In this document: positions 52,107 to 60,502 of the stretch, piece by piece
How positions within the stretch are numbered: position 1 is the first letter of the stretch
How the letters are laid out: each line of letters starts with the position of its first letter
DNA from: Luteimicrobium sp042670205
GTDB lineage: Bacteria > Actinomycetota > Actinomycetes > Actinomycetales > Cellulomonadaceae
Reading direction: 5' to 3'
DNA: 64,000 nucleotides
NCBI RefSeq assembly: GCF_042670205.1
Contig: NZ_JBHUWD010000019.1
Span: 1-64,000, forward strand
Program-made: the position numbers and the translations under genes
Notes under the pieces: generated by a model
Seen by the model: only the letters and a program-made list of their open reading frames with translations
What the model was told of the DNA's origin: nothing
Database searches by the model: none

Positions 52107-52921
52107 ACCTCGGATCCTGGATCGACTTCGACGCGATCTCCGGCTGGACGATCGTCTGGCTCGTCGTCACCGCGGTCGCGACCTGGCTCGCGGCGCGGTA
52201 CGGGCGCAAGGCGGTCGCGCGCCTGCTTGCCCGCATCGACGGGCTGAGCACCGACTACAGCGTCACCGCGGCGCGGCTCGCGGGCTACCTCATCGTGCTG
52301 CTCGGCATTGGGATCGCCCTCACGATCCTCGGCGCCAACGTGCAGCCGCTGCTGATCCTCGTGCTCATCGTCGGCGTCGCCGCCTTTCTCGCGCTCCGGG
52401 GCGTCGCGGACAACTTCGGCGCGAGCCTGATCCTCCAGACCCGCAAGCCCGCCCACATCGGCGACCTCGTCGAGTCGCTCGACTACCTCGGGACGGTCGT
52501 CGAGCTCAACGGCCGGTCCGTGGTGCTGCGGACCTTCGACGGTCACATCGTCCACCTCCCCAACGGGAAGGTGCTGGCCGAGCCGCTCGTGAACCGCAGC
52601 TCCCCGACCGGGAACCGGTCGATGATCGAGGTCCGCACGACTGAGCTGAAGCGCGTCGACGAGCTGCGCGACGTCCTGCTCGGCGCGGTCCGCCACACGA
52701 ACGGCGTCCGGACGGACCCGCCCCCGGACCTCGTGTGGGTCGGGAGCAGCCCCGACCGGCTCGTCGGGCGGCTGCGCGTCTGGCACGCCCCTCTCGACGA
52801 CACCGCCGTGATCTCGGCGGTCGTGCTCGCGGCGTCCGAGGCGCTGCGCGACGCCGGGCTCGCCGTCACGCTCCTCGCTCCCCCGCCGCCCCCGCCGTTC
52901 ACGCCCCCGCCGGCGCTCTGA
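52103..52921 (+). CDS. MscS-family small-conductance mechanosensitive channel
   Basis: 272-aa channel protein. Three N-terminal helices (SGWTIVWLVVTAVATWLAAR; LAGYLIVLLGIGIALTILG; LLILVLIVGVAAFLALRGVA), the last being the pore helix, then ADNFGASLILQTRKPAHIGD and the MscS beta domain (VVELNGRSVVLRTFDGHIVH, LPNGKVLAEPLVNRSS). The cytoplasmic domain is complete; the tail is Pro-rich (PPPPPPFTPPPAL). It opens on membrane tension to release solutes under hypo-osmotic shock. It overlaps genes on both sides by a few bases. Confidence 0.9.
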   Translation: MNLGSWIDFDAISGWTIVWLVVTAVATWLAARYGRKAVARLLARIDGLSTDYSVTAARLAGYLIVLLGIGIALTILGANVQPLLILVLIVGVAAFLALRGVADNFGASLILQTRKPAHIGDLVESLDYLGTVVELNGRSVVLRTFDGHIVHLPNGKVLAEPLVNRSSPTGNRSMIEVRTTELKRVDELRDVLLGAVRHTNGVRTDPPPDLVWVGSSPDRLVGRLRVWHAPLDDTAVISAVVLAASEALRDAGLAVTLLAPPPPPPFTPPPAL

Positions 52922-53703
52922 TGAGCGCCTCTCTTCCGGCCATGACTCCCGACGGCGCCCGGTCGCCCGCGCCGGCGGCCCGGCGCGGGCCGTGGCACGC
53001 CGTCCGGCGCCTGGTCCGCCGCGCCGACGACTTCGTGGTCGTGCTCGTGCTGCTCCTCACGACCTACGTGCTGTACTCGGCGAGCGGCCACGTCGCGGTG
53101 CAGGCCGTCGTGACCGGGCTCTACGTGCTGACGTTCCTCGTCGCGTTCCAGGCGTCGGACCCCACGCACCGTCAGAAGGTCGCGATGGCCGTGACGTTCG
53201 CGGCCGCGGTCGTCGCCGTCGGGCTCAGCGCCTGGCTCCTCCCCCACGGCGACGCACGCGGGGTCGCGAACGCGTTCGTCGCGGCGATGCTCGTGGTGAC
53301 GCTGGTCGCCGTGCTGCAACGTGTGCTGCACCACCCTCGCGTGACCGTGCAGTCGATCGCGGGCGCGCTGAGCGCCTACCTCCTCGTCGGGATGACGTTC
53401 AGCGCGGTCTACGCCGTCGTCGCCTGGTTCGGGCCGCACCCCTTCTTCGCGGGGGGCGGGCACGAGGACGCGCGCTCGTTCCAGTACTTCTCGTTCACGA
53501 CGCTCACGACGACCGGCTACGGCGACCTCGCGCCGTCGAGCCCCGCCGGCCGCAGCCTCGCGAACATCGAGGCGCTGACCGGCCAGATCTTCCTCGCGAC
53601 GCTCGTCGCGAGCCTCGTCGCGTCGTACGGGCTGCGGGCCTGGCGGCAACCACCCGCCCCGCCCGACGACGCGCCGCCCGAGGGACCTGACACGGTCCCG
53701 TAG
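52921..53703 (+). CDS. Two-pore-segment potassium channel
   Basis: 260-aa ion channel with several N-terminal helices and one pore loop: FQYFSFTTLTTTGYGDLAPS, where TTTGYGD is the potassium selectivity filter, then inner helix IEALTGQIFLATLVASLVAS. There is no RCK or cyclic-nucleotide domain at the C terminus, which is a short Pro/Asp tail. It may set membrane potential. Start overlaps the MscS stop (TGATG), so it is the last gene of the four-gene operon. It converges on LAL regulator 2 with six bases between stops. Confidence 0.88.
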   Translation: MSASLPAMTPDGARSPAPAARRGPWHAVRRLVRRADDFVVVLVLLLTTYVLYSASGHVAVQAVVTGLYVLTFLVAFQASDPTHRQKVAMAVTFAAAVVAVGLSAWLLPHGDARGVANAFVAAMLVVTLVAVLQRVLHHPRVTVQSIAGALSAYLLVGMTFSAVYAVVAWFGPHPFFAGGGHEDARSFQYFSFTTLTTTGYGDLAPSSPAGRSLANIEALTGQIFLATLVASLVASYGLRAWRQPPAPPDDAPPEGPDTVP

Positions 53704-53709
53704 CGGACC

Positions 53710-56370
53710 TCAGGCGCCCGTCAGCAGACCGCGCTCGAAGGCGACGCGGACCGCGTCCCGCCGCCCCGTGACGCCGAGCTTGCGGTAGATCGCGCGCTGG
53801 TGGGTCTTGACGGTGTTCACGGACACGAACAGGGCCGCCGCGACGTCCGCCGCGGTCATCGGCGACCGCAGGTACAGCAGGATCTCGCGCTCGCGCTCGG
53901 TGAGCTCCCAGTAGGCGGCGGTCCGGCGGGTGTCGTCGTGGGCCGCCAGTGCGCTGAGGCGCGCCCCGATGAACGCCTCGTGCTTCGTGCCCCACGTGAG
54001 GTGCGCCCCGAGGAGGTCGACCAGCTCAGGACCGCGCTCCCCGAACGGCCGCAGGAGCCGGCGCTCCTCGGCGTCGTCGAGCGCGCCCTCCAGGGCCTCG
54101 TGCGCGAGGCGCGCGTCCCCGCACGCGTCGTGGAGCAGGGCGGTCGTCAGCGCGAACGTCACGGAGATCTCGGCGTGCCGGAGCTCGGCCGGCACCTCGG
54201 AGAGCGCGGCCCACGCCTCCTCGCGCAGCCCCGCCCGGCGGTGCACGTCCGCGGCCCACACCCGGGCGAGCGGCATGCGCGGCCCGGCGGCCCGGCGACG
54301 CAGCAGGTCGGACGCGCCCCGCGCGTCCCCGCCCTCGACGAGCACCCGTGCCTCGATGACCTGCACGAGGTCCGCGATGGTCGGCTCGGCGGCGAGGAGG
54401 TCCTCCCGGGCGGCGACCTCCGCACGCGCCCGTGCCAGCCCCGCGGCGTCACCCGCGCCGAGGCAGGTCGTCATGAGCACGACGGCGGCCCGCAGCCCGA
54501 CGACGCGGCCGCGCGTCCGGGTGAGGTCGAGCGCGCGCCCGAGGGCGGCACGGGCGACGTCGAACTCGTCGCGCGCGTAGCCGACCATGCCCAGCACGAG
54601 GTAGGCGGGGGCGACGGCGGAGGTCTCGCTCCAGCCGAGCCGCTCGGTGCGCCGCAGCAGGTCGTTCGCCTGACGCGCCGCCCCGTCCAGGTCACCCGCG
54701 CCGAACAGGGGCACGGTGGCCTCCGCGAGGCAGGCGACCTCGATCGCCGCGCAGCCCGCCTCGGCCGCGAGCCGCGCGCCCTCGCGCAGGTGCACGAGCG
54801 CCTCCGCGTCGTCGTACGCGAGGCGGGCCTCAGCGCCCCCGACGAGGTAGTAGGCGAGCGCACGCGTCGACGGCGCCAGGAGGTCGGCGGCAGCGAGCAG
54901 GCCGCGGTCGCCGTCGAAGCGGCCCGGGTCCGTGCGTGCCCCGCACTCCCGCGCGACGTACAGGCTGACCAGCGCCTCCGCGACGTCGAACGCCGCCCGC
55001 CGGTCCGCGGGAAGCCGGTCGCGCCGGCTGCGCGCGAGCGCGAGGAGCGTCTCGGCGGCCGGGTCGCCGTCGGCCACGCGGCACGCGGCCTCCACCAGGA
55101 CGACGTCGGCGGCGTCGCGCTCGGGGCCGCCCACCGCGTCCACGAGCCGGCGCAAGGTGGCGGTCTCGCCGGCGACGAACGCGTCCGCCCAGCCGGCGAG
55201 CAGCACGCGCGTCGCGAGCGCGGGGTCCTGCGCGGTGGCGGCGTGCCCGACGGCGGCCGCCAGGTCCGACGAGCCCAGCGCCTCGGCGGCGGCGCGGTGG
55301 ACCTGCGCGAACCGGGCCGGGTCGGAGCGGCGCAGCACCTCCTGGCACTGCGCGGCGAACAGCTCGTGCCACCGGTACGCCGTGGGCGCGCCCGACCGCT
55401 CGAACGCGGCGAGGAACAGCCCGGAGCGCACGCACCGCTCGAGCAGCGCCGGCCCGCTGTCGCCGTGGAGCGCCCGCGCGAGGTCCGCGTCGATCCGCTG
55501 CACGGCCGTCGCGTCGAGCACGAACGCCGCGACCTCGGGCTCGAGCGTCTCGACGACCTCTTCGAGCAGGTAGTCGGCGAGGGGCGTCGGCGCGACCGCG
55601 AGCTCGCGGATACGCGCCGCCGGGTCGGCCGCGTCGCGAAGAGCGAGACCCGTGAGCCGCACGGCCGCGGGCCAGCCGCCGGTCGCCCGGGCGAGCTCCT
55701 GCACGGCGTCGGGGTCGACGTCGAGGCCGAGCTCCGCGACGACCAGCTCCACGTGGTCGGCCGACAGCGCGAGGTCCTCACGACGCAGGACGCCGAGGTC
55801 ACCGGCCGCCTGCAGCCGCTGCACGGGCAGCGGAGGGTCGTACCGCGAGGCGACGACGAGGTGGACGTCGTCGGGCAGGTACCGGGCGAGGCTCGCGAGC
55901 AGGTCGCGGGACCCGGGCGCGTGGAGGACGTGGACGTCGTCGAGCACGAGGACGAGCGGGCGGGCGGCCTCCTCGAGCGCGACCAGCAGCGCGTCCACGT
56001 GGGACTGGCGCAGGCGGGCGCCCGCCGCCGGCGCGCGCAGCGCGTGCAGCGACGACGACGCCCGTGCCGGACCGGCGGACCCGGCCGGGTCGAGCGCGGC
56101 GCGCAAGGAGGCGAGCAGCCCTCCGAAGAGGCGACGCGGCTCGTCGTCGAACGGGTCGAGCGAGAGCCACGCGACCGCGCGCTCGTCCTTCTCCGCCCAC
56201 TGCGCCAGCGCCGTCGTCTTGCCGTAGCCCGCGGGCGCGGACACGACCACCACGCGGTGGTCCCGCGTGAGTCCGTCGAGTCGTCGCCGCAGCGCCGGAC
56301 GATCGACGGTCCGCGCCATCGCGTGCGGCACCGTGATCTTGACGCTGGGGTGCCCTGCCGCCCCTGTCAT
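53710..56370 (-). CDS. MalT-like LAL-family LuxR regulator 2
   Basis: 886-aa LAL activator, paralogue of the one at 41159. Walker A SAPAGYGKTTA at about residues 45-54, LVLVLDDVHVLHAP near 136, a long helical repeat region, and the C-terminal HTH (ELTEREREILLYLRSPMTAA, DVAAALFVSVNTVKTHQRAI, YRKLGV). ATG 56370 is chosen: TACGTT lies six bases upstream (leaderless pattern). ATG 56394 is possible but has no such hexamer. It stands between the potassium channel and SulP 2, both predicted targets of the nine-site regulon, and is the stronger candidate regulator by position. Confidence 0.92.
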   Translation of the reverse strand: MTGAAGHPSVKITVPHAMARTVDRPALRRRLDGLTRDHRVVVVSAPAGYGKTTALAQWAEKDERAVAWLSLDPFDDEPRRLFGGLLASLRAALDPAGSAGPARASSSLHALRAPAAGARLRQSHVDALLVALEEAARPLVLVLDDVHVLHAPGSRDLLASLARYLPDDVHLVVASRYDPPLPVQRLQAAGDLGVLRREDLALSADHVELVVAELGLDVDPDAVQELARATGGWPAAVRLTGLALRDAADPAARIRELAVAPTPLADYLLEEVVETLEPEVAAFVLDATAVQRIDADLARALHGDSGPALLERCVRSGLFLAAFERSGAPTAYRWHELFAAQCQEVLRRSDPARFAQVHRAAAEALGSSDLAAAVGHAATAQDPALATRVLLAGWADAFVAGETATLRRLVDAVGGPERDAADVVLVEAACRVADGDPAAETLLALARSRRDRLPADRRAAFDVAEALVSLYVARECGARTDPGRFDGDRGLLAAADLLAPSTRALAYYLVGGAEARLAYDDAEALVHLREGARLAAEAGCAAIEVACLAEATVPLFGAGDLDGAARQANDLLRRTERLGWSETSAVAPAYLVLGMVGYARDEFDVARAALGRALDLTRTRGRVVGLRAAVVLMTTCLGAGDAAGLARARAEVAAREDLLAAEPTIADLVQVIEARVLVEGGDARGASDLLRRRAAGPRMPLARVWAADVHRRAGLREEAWAALSEVPAELRHAEISVTFALTTALLHDACGDARLAHEALEGALDDAEERRLLRPFGERGPELVDLLGAHLTWGTKHEAFIGARLSALAAHDDTRRTAAYWELTEREREILLYLRSPMTAADVAAALFVSVNTVKTHQRAIYRKLGVTGRRDAVRVAFERGLLTGA

Positions 56371-56451
56371 GGCTCGAACGTACCGACGGCTCATCGGTCG
56401 CGCGCGGCGAACGGGCGGCCGCGTCGAGCAGGCCGCACGGCGACGACGCGG

Positions 56452-58242
56452 TCACCCCACGCTGCCGGCGCTCCCGTCGACGCGGGACGCGTCCGACGAC
56501 GTCGCGCCCGGCGCCAGCGCGTCGATGGCCTCCCGGATTCCCCGGTACACCGGCGGCTGGTCGTGCGCGTCGAGCGCCGCGCGCAGCTCGTCACGCACCG
56601 GCCCGACGTCGCGCGCGACCGCCAGCCGTGCACCTGTCCGGGCGAGGTCGGTCTGCAGCGTCGAGAGCATCTCGGCCGCGTCGACGTCGACGAAGGGCAC
56701 GGTCGCCGCGTCGACGACCACCAGCCGCGGGTGCTGCTTCGCCGCGAGGCCGCGGACCTCGCCCCGGATCCGGTCGGCGTTGGCGAAGAAGAGCCCGGAC
56801 TCGGGCCGCACGACCAGCACCCCGTCGACGGGCCGGACGGCCCGACCCAGGCTCGCGGCGCGCTGCGAGTCGACCCACGCGCCGACGTCGTCGAGGACGA
56901 GCACCGCGACCCGTGCGTGGGAGGCGCGCACGAGCAGCAGGAGGAGCGACAGGACGATGCCGATGACGAGACCGGGCAGCGTGTCGAAGACGAGGACACC
57001 GAGCGCAGCGGCGAGCGCCGCGAGGAAGTCGTCTCGCGCCGCCGTCCCGTAGAGCGCCCGCACGGACGGCGTCGCGAGGCCCCACAGGCGCCGCAGCGCC
57101 GCCACGTCCACGAGCTCGATCACTGCGGCGATCACGACCGCGGCCAGCACCGCCTCGGGCAGCGACTCGAACAGCGGCGTCAGGAACAGGAGCGTGAGGA
57201 GCGTCAGCACCGCGGAGGTGAGGCCCGAGACCTGGCTCTTGGCGCCCGCTCCCCCGTTCACGGCCGTCTTGGAGAGCGACCCGTTGACGACCATGCCCGA
57301 CGCGAGGCCGGAGCCGAGGTTCGCGGCACCCATGCCGATCAGCTCGCGGTTCGGGTCGATGTCGTAGCCCTCCCGCGCCGCGTAGGTCTTGGCGGCGCCG
57401 AGGGCCTCCGCGAAGCCCACGAGCATCACCCCGATGCACGGCCCGATGAGGTCGGTGAACTGCGTCCAGGTCGCGTCGGGAAGACCGAGCGCCGGGAGCC
57501 CCGCGTCGATGTGCCCGACGATGTCGACGCCGTGGTCGTCCAGGTGGAAGACCTTGACGGCGAGGATCCCGAGGATCACGACGACGAGCGAACCCGGAAG
57601 CTTCGGGACGACCCGGCGCAGGAGGAGGACGACCACGAGGCTGCCCGCGCCGAGCGCCGCGGTGACCCACTGGATGTCGCCCAGCTCGGTGAGGATGTGC
57701 CAGAGCTTCTCGAAGAAGTTCCCGTCGCCCTTGTCGACGCCGAGCCCGGCGGGCACCTGGCCGATGATGATCGTGAGCGCGAGGCCGATGATGAACCCCT
57801 TGAGCACGGGCTCGGAGATGAACGACGCGAGGAACCCGAGCCGGACGACGCCTGCCACGACGCACAGCACCCCGGTCACGAGCGCGAGCGCGGTGGTGAG
57901 GACGACGAACAGCGCGTCGTCGCCCCTGGCGAACGCGCCGACGACGCTCGCGGACAGTGCCGCCGTCGCCGACATGGGTCCCACGACGAGGTGACGCGAG
58001 CTGCCGAACGCCGCGTAGAGGATCAGCGAGGGAACCGCGGCGTAGAGGCCGACGACGGGCGAGACCCCGGCGATCCCGGCGTACGCGAGCGCCTCGGGGA
58101 CGAGCACCGCCCAGACGGTGAGGCCCGCGATCAGGTCACCGCGCAGCCAGGCCCTCCGATACCCCTGGAGCGAGCCGAACACCCACCACGTGCGCGTGGG
58201 CGCGGGTGGGACGGCGCGGGTCTGCGGTGAGGTCGCTGTCAC
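56452..58242 (-). CDS. SulP-family transporter with STAS domain (copy 2)
   Basis: 596-aa SulP/SLC26 transporter, closer to the family norm than copy 1: GDLIAGLTVWAVLVPEALAY, AGIAGVSPVVGLYAAVPSLI, IGMGAANLGSGLASGMVVNG then SLSKTAVNGGAGAKSQVSGL. A STAS domain closes the protein (VRPVDGVLVVRPESGLFFAN; VVDAATVPFVDVDAAEMLST). GTG 58242 is six bases after CAAGGT (leaderless pattern). The likely substrate is sulfate or bicarbonate. Operator site 8 is centred 43 bp before the start. Confidence 0.9.
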   Translation of the reverse strand: MTATSPQTRAVPPAPTRTWWVFGSLQGYRRAWLRGDLIAGLTVWAVLVPEALAYAGIAGVSPVVGLYAAVPSLILYAAFGSSRHLVVGPMSATAALSASVVGAFARGDDALFVVLTTALALVTGVLCVVAGVVRLGFLASFISEPVLKGFIIGLALTIIIGQVPAGLGVDKGDGNFFEKLWHILTELGDIQWVTAALGAGSLVVVLLLRRVVPKLPGSLVVVILGILAVKVFHLDDHGVDIVGHIDAGLPALGLPDATWTQFTDLIGPCIGVMLVGFAEALGAAKTYAAREGYDIDPNRELIGMGAANLGSGLASGMVVNGSLSKTAVNGGAGAKSQVSGLTSAVLTLLTLLFLTPLFESLPEAVLAAVVIAAVIELVDVAALRRLWGLATPSVRALYGTAARDDFLAALAAALGVLVFDTLPGLVIGIVLSLLLLLVRASHARVAVLVLDDVGAWVDSQRAASLGRAVRPVDGVLVVRPESGLFFANADRIRGEVRGLAAKQHPRLVVVDAATVPFVDVDAAEMLSTLQTDLARTGARLAVARDVGPVRDELRAALDAHDQPPVYRGIREAIDALAPGATSSDASRVDGSAGSVG

Positions 58243-58275
58243 GGTCCCACCTTGCTGCGGCGCAGGGCCGCGGGG

Positions 58276-58294
58276 ATCACCCGCGAGGGATGAG
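58276..58294. promoter_or_regulatory. Regulon operator, site 8 (SulP 2)
   Basis: ATCACCCGCGAGGGATGAG, centre 58285, overlapping the stop codon of the upstream ClC gene (58277-58279). The minus-strand hexamer CAAGGT (58254-58249) is 33.5 bp away and six bases before the SulP GTG. Confidence 0.75.
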
Positions 58295-59569
58295 CGCCGC
58301 GAACTCCGGCCGGTCGGCGGGTGCCTCGGCGCGAAGCGGGCGCAGCCGGCGCACGACGAGCCAGAGCGGGACCAGCGCGAGGCACAGGACCGGCAGCAGC
58401 CGGATGTCCCCGACGGTCGTCGCCGCCATGAACAGGGCGAGCCACCCGTCGCGGCTCACGACGAGGACGGAGCCGAGCACGCCCGCGGAGACGGCGACCG
58501 TCGGAGGCACCGCCGACACGAGCGACGACGCCGACAGGCCGAACGCCACCCCGATGAAGACCGCGGGGAAGATCCGGCCCCCGCGGAAGCCCGCGCCCGC
58601 AGCGACGACGAGGGCCGCGAGCTTCACGATCCCGATCGCGAGGAGCCCGTACCAGGCGTAGGTGTCGGCGCGCTCCGCGAGCTCCTTCATCTCCTGAAGG
58701 CCCTTGAACAGCGTGAGCGGTCCGCCCACGACGCCCAGCAGCCCGAGCACGAGGCCCGCGGCACCCAGCGCGAGCACGGGGCTGCGCAGGCGGTGGAAAC
58801 CGGTGTGGACCAGCGGGAAGACGAGGACGGCGAGCAGGCACAGCAGGGCGGCGACGACGGCGACCACGGCCGCGGAGAGCGCGTCGCCGAGGGCGGGGCC
58901 GGGATACGGCGGGAGGTCGACCGCGAAGGTCGGGGCGTCGAACGCCTCCATCGTCACGGCCCCGGCACCCGCGGCGACGAGCGGGCCGAACAGGCGGTCG
59001 AAGAGGTGGCCCGTGCGGTCACCGCGCTCGGCGAACGCCTCGGTGAGCACGAGCGCCGCCGCGACCGGGGTGGCGAACATCGCGCCGATCGTTCCGGCCA
59101 TGCCGAGCGAGACCGCGACGGGCACCGGGACGCCCAGCCGGGGCCGGCACAGGAACCAGGCCGCGAGCGCGACGTTGATCGCGATGATCGGGTTCTCGGG
59201 ACCGAGGCTCACGCCACCCGCGAGCCCCAGCACCAGCGCCGCAGCGAGCCCGGGGAGCGTCCGGAGTGGGAGCGGCGCGGCGACCAGCTCGGTCGTGGCC
59301 GGGTCGACGCCCGCGTGGCCGGGTGCCCACCGCACCACGACGCCGACCAGGACGCCCGTCAGGGTGAGGACGAGGACCGTCCACCAGGTGTCGGTGGTAC
59401 CCACGCCCCACGCGTCCGGCAGCCGGTCCCAGACGAGCTGCTCGATCCCGTTGGCGACCGTGGTCAGGCCGAGGAGCGCGAGCGCGCTGGCCACGCCGAC
59501 GGCGAGCGACGGCACCACGAGCCGCACCAGCGTCCTCGTCGTGAGCTGCGGACCCTCGTCCTCCGGCAC
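58277..59569 (-). CDS. ClC-type (YfeO-like) chloride channel/ion transporter
   Basis: 430-aa membrane protein of the voltage-gated chloride channel family, with GLAGGVSLGPENPIIAINVA (residues about 110-129) as the filter-like helix, AVSLGMAGTIGAMFATPVAA, and GAGFRGGRIFPAVFIGVAFG near residue 310. The first filter motif differs from GKxGP of classic ClC and fits the YfeO-like group. GTG 59569 is preferred because it lies exactly where site 9 predicts transcription to start (six bases after TTGCCT); the longer reading begins with a TTG at 59581. Together with SulP 2 it forms a minus-strand anion-transport pair. Confidence 0.85.
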   Translation of the reverse strand: MPEDEGPQLTTRTLVRLVVPSLAVGVASALALLGLTTVANGIEQLVWDRLPDAWGVGTTDTWWTVLVLTLTGVLVGVVVRWAPGHAGVDPATTELVAAPLPLRTLPGLAAALVLGLAGGVSLGPENPIIAINVALAAWFLCRPRLGVPVPVAVSLGMAGTIGAMFATPVAAALVLTEAFAERGDRTGHLFDRLFGPLVAAGAGAVTMEAFDAPTFAVDLPPYPGPALGDALSAAVVAVVAALLCLLAVLVFPLVHTGFHRLRSPVLALGAAGLVLGLLGVVGGPLTLFKGLQEMKELAERADTYAWYGLLAIGIVKLAALVVAAGAGFRGGRIFPAVFIGVAFGLSASSLVSAVPPTVAVSAGVLGSVLVVSRDGWLALFMAATTVGDIRLLPVLCLALVPLWLVVRRLRPLRAEAPADRPEFAALIPRG

Positions 59570-59602
59570 CCCGCCAGGCAACCACGCCCCCGCGGACGGC
59601 GG

Positions 59603-59621
59603 ATCACCCGCCAGGGATGAG
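59603..59621. promoter_or_regulatory. Regulon operator, site 9 (bidirectional: ClC and DUF6325 operon)
   Basis: ATCACCCGCCAGGGATGAG, centre 59612. Hexamers sit 33.5 bp away on both sides: TTGCCT on the minus strand (59581-59576) for the ClC gene and GAAGGT on the plus strand (59643-59648) for the stress operon, whose leader would be about 46 bases. Confidence 0.75.
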
Positions 59622-59700
59622 CCGAGCCGCCCCGCCGAGGACGAAGGTGGGGATGTGGGGGCGCTGCGCGGCGCCCCCGGTCTTCGAGGAGAGGAACGCG

Positions 59701-60120
59701 ATGAGCGACACCATCTACGGCCCGGCTGACTTCTACGCGATCAGCCTGCCGAACGGCGACGTCGACGACGTCGTCCGCCAGGCCGTCCTCGACCTGCTGG
59801 GCAGCGACGCGGTGACCGTCGTCGACCTGCTCGTCGTGCGGAAGGACGCCGACGGCAACGTCGACGCGGGCGAGCTCGCGGAGGGCGTCCTGCCCGGCGT
59901 CGACGAGCTCGGCGACACCGGTGCCCAGCTGGCGAGCGAGGAGGACGTGGCGACCGTCGCGGACCTGCTCGAGCCGGGCAGCGCGGCCCTGGTCGCGGTG
60001 ATCGAGCACACCTGGGCCCGCAGCCTCGTGGAGGCGCTCGGCGAGGTCGGCGCGGAGGTCGTGATCGCCGAGCGGATCCCGGCCGAGATCGTCAACGCGA
60101 GCGCCGCCGAGCTCGACTGA
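59701..60120 (+). CDS. DUF6325/DUF1269-type stress protein
   Basis: 139-aa soluble protein: YGPADFYAISLPNGDVDDVV, VRQAVLDLLGSDAVTVVDLL, and the DUF1269-like ending ALVAVIEHTWARSLVEALGE, VGAEVVIAERIPAEIVNASA. Members of this family lie with SHOCT and DUF1269 genes in actinobacteria and are thought to be stress-linked, but have no proven role. ATG 59701 with GAGGAGAGG upstream. First gene of a three-gene operon. Confidence 0.85.
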   Translation: MSDTIYGPADFYAISLPNGDVDDVVRQAVLDLLGSDAVTVVDLLVVRKDADGNVDAGELAEGVLPGVDELGDTGAQLASEEDVATVADLLEPGSAALVAVIEHTWARSLVEALGEVGAEVVIAERIPAEIVNASAAELD

Positions 60121-60149
60121 CCCACCCCTGCACACGAAGGAGCACCATC

Positions 60150-60491
60150 ATGATCGGACGAGCCAGGATCGGACGCGGGGGCCTCATCGGGACCGCCGCA
60201 CGCACCGCCGTCGTCGCCGGGACGGCCACGGCCACGACGGGCGCGATGGCCCGACACCAGCAGCGCAAGATGTACGAGCAGCAGGCGGAGTACGCCGCGC
60301 AGCAGACCGCCCCGCAGCCGGTCTACGCGGAGCCCGTCCCGGCCGCGCCGGCGCCTGCCCAGGTCGAGGCGGCTCCCGCCGGAGGGGGCGAGGACCTCTA
60401 CGCCCAGCTCCAGCAGCTCGGGCAGCTCCACGCGCAGGGCGTCCTGAGCGACGAGGAGTTCGCCCAGGCCAAGGCGAAGATCCTCGGCTGA
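60150..60491 (+). CDS. SHOCT-domain protein
   Basis: 113-aa protein. The N-terminal half holds a hydrophobic stretch (GGLIGTAARTAVVAGTATAT) with RR-containing flank and then a Gln/Ala/Pro-rich linker; the C-terminal 35 residues are a SHOCT domain (LYAQLQQLGQLHAQGVLSDE, EFAQAKAKILG). SHOCT domains mediate short-range protein contacts. ATG 60150 with GAAGGAG upstream. It is placed between two stress-type genes of the same operon. Confidence 0.88.
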   Translation: MIGRARIGRGGLIGTAARTAVVAGTATATTGAMARHQQRKMYEQQAEYAAQQTAPQPVYAEPVPAAPAPAQVEAAPAGGGEDLYAQLQQLGQLHAQGVLSDEEFAQAKAKILG

Positions 60492-60502
60492 GGGAGGCCA
60501 CG

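Noticed and set aside
53800..58230. 1476-codon plus-strand open frame over LAL 2 and SulP 2
   Set aside because: Same reason: antisense frame kept open by high GC content.
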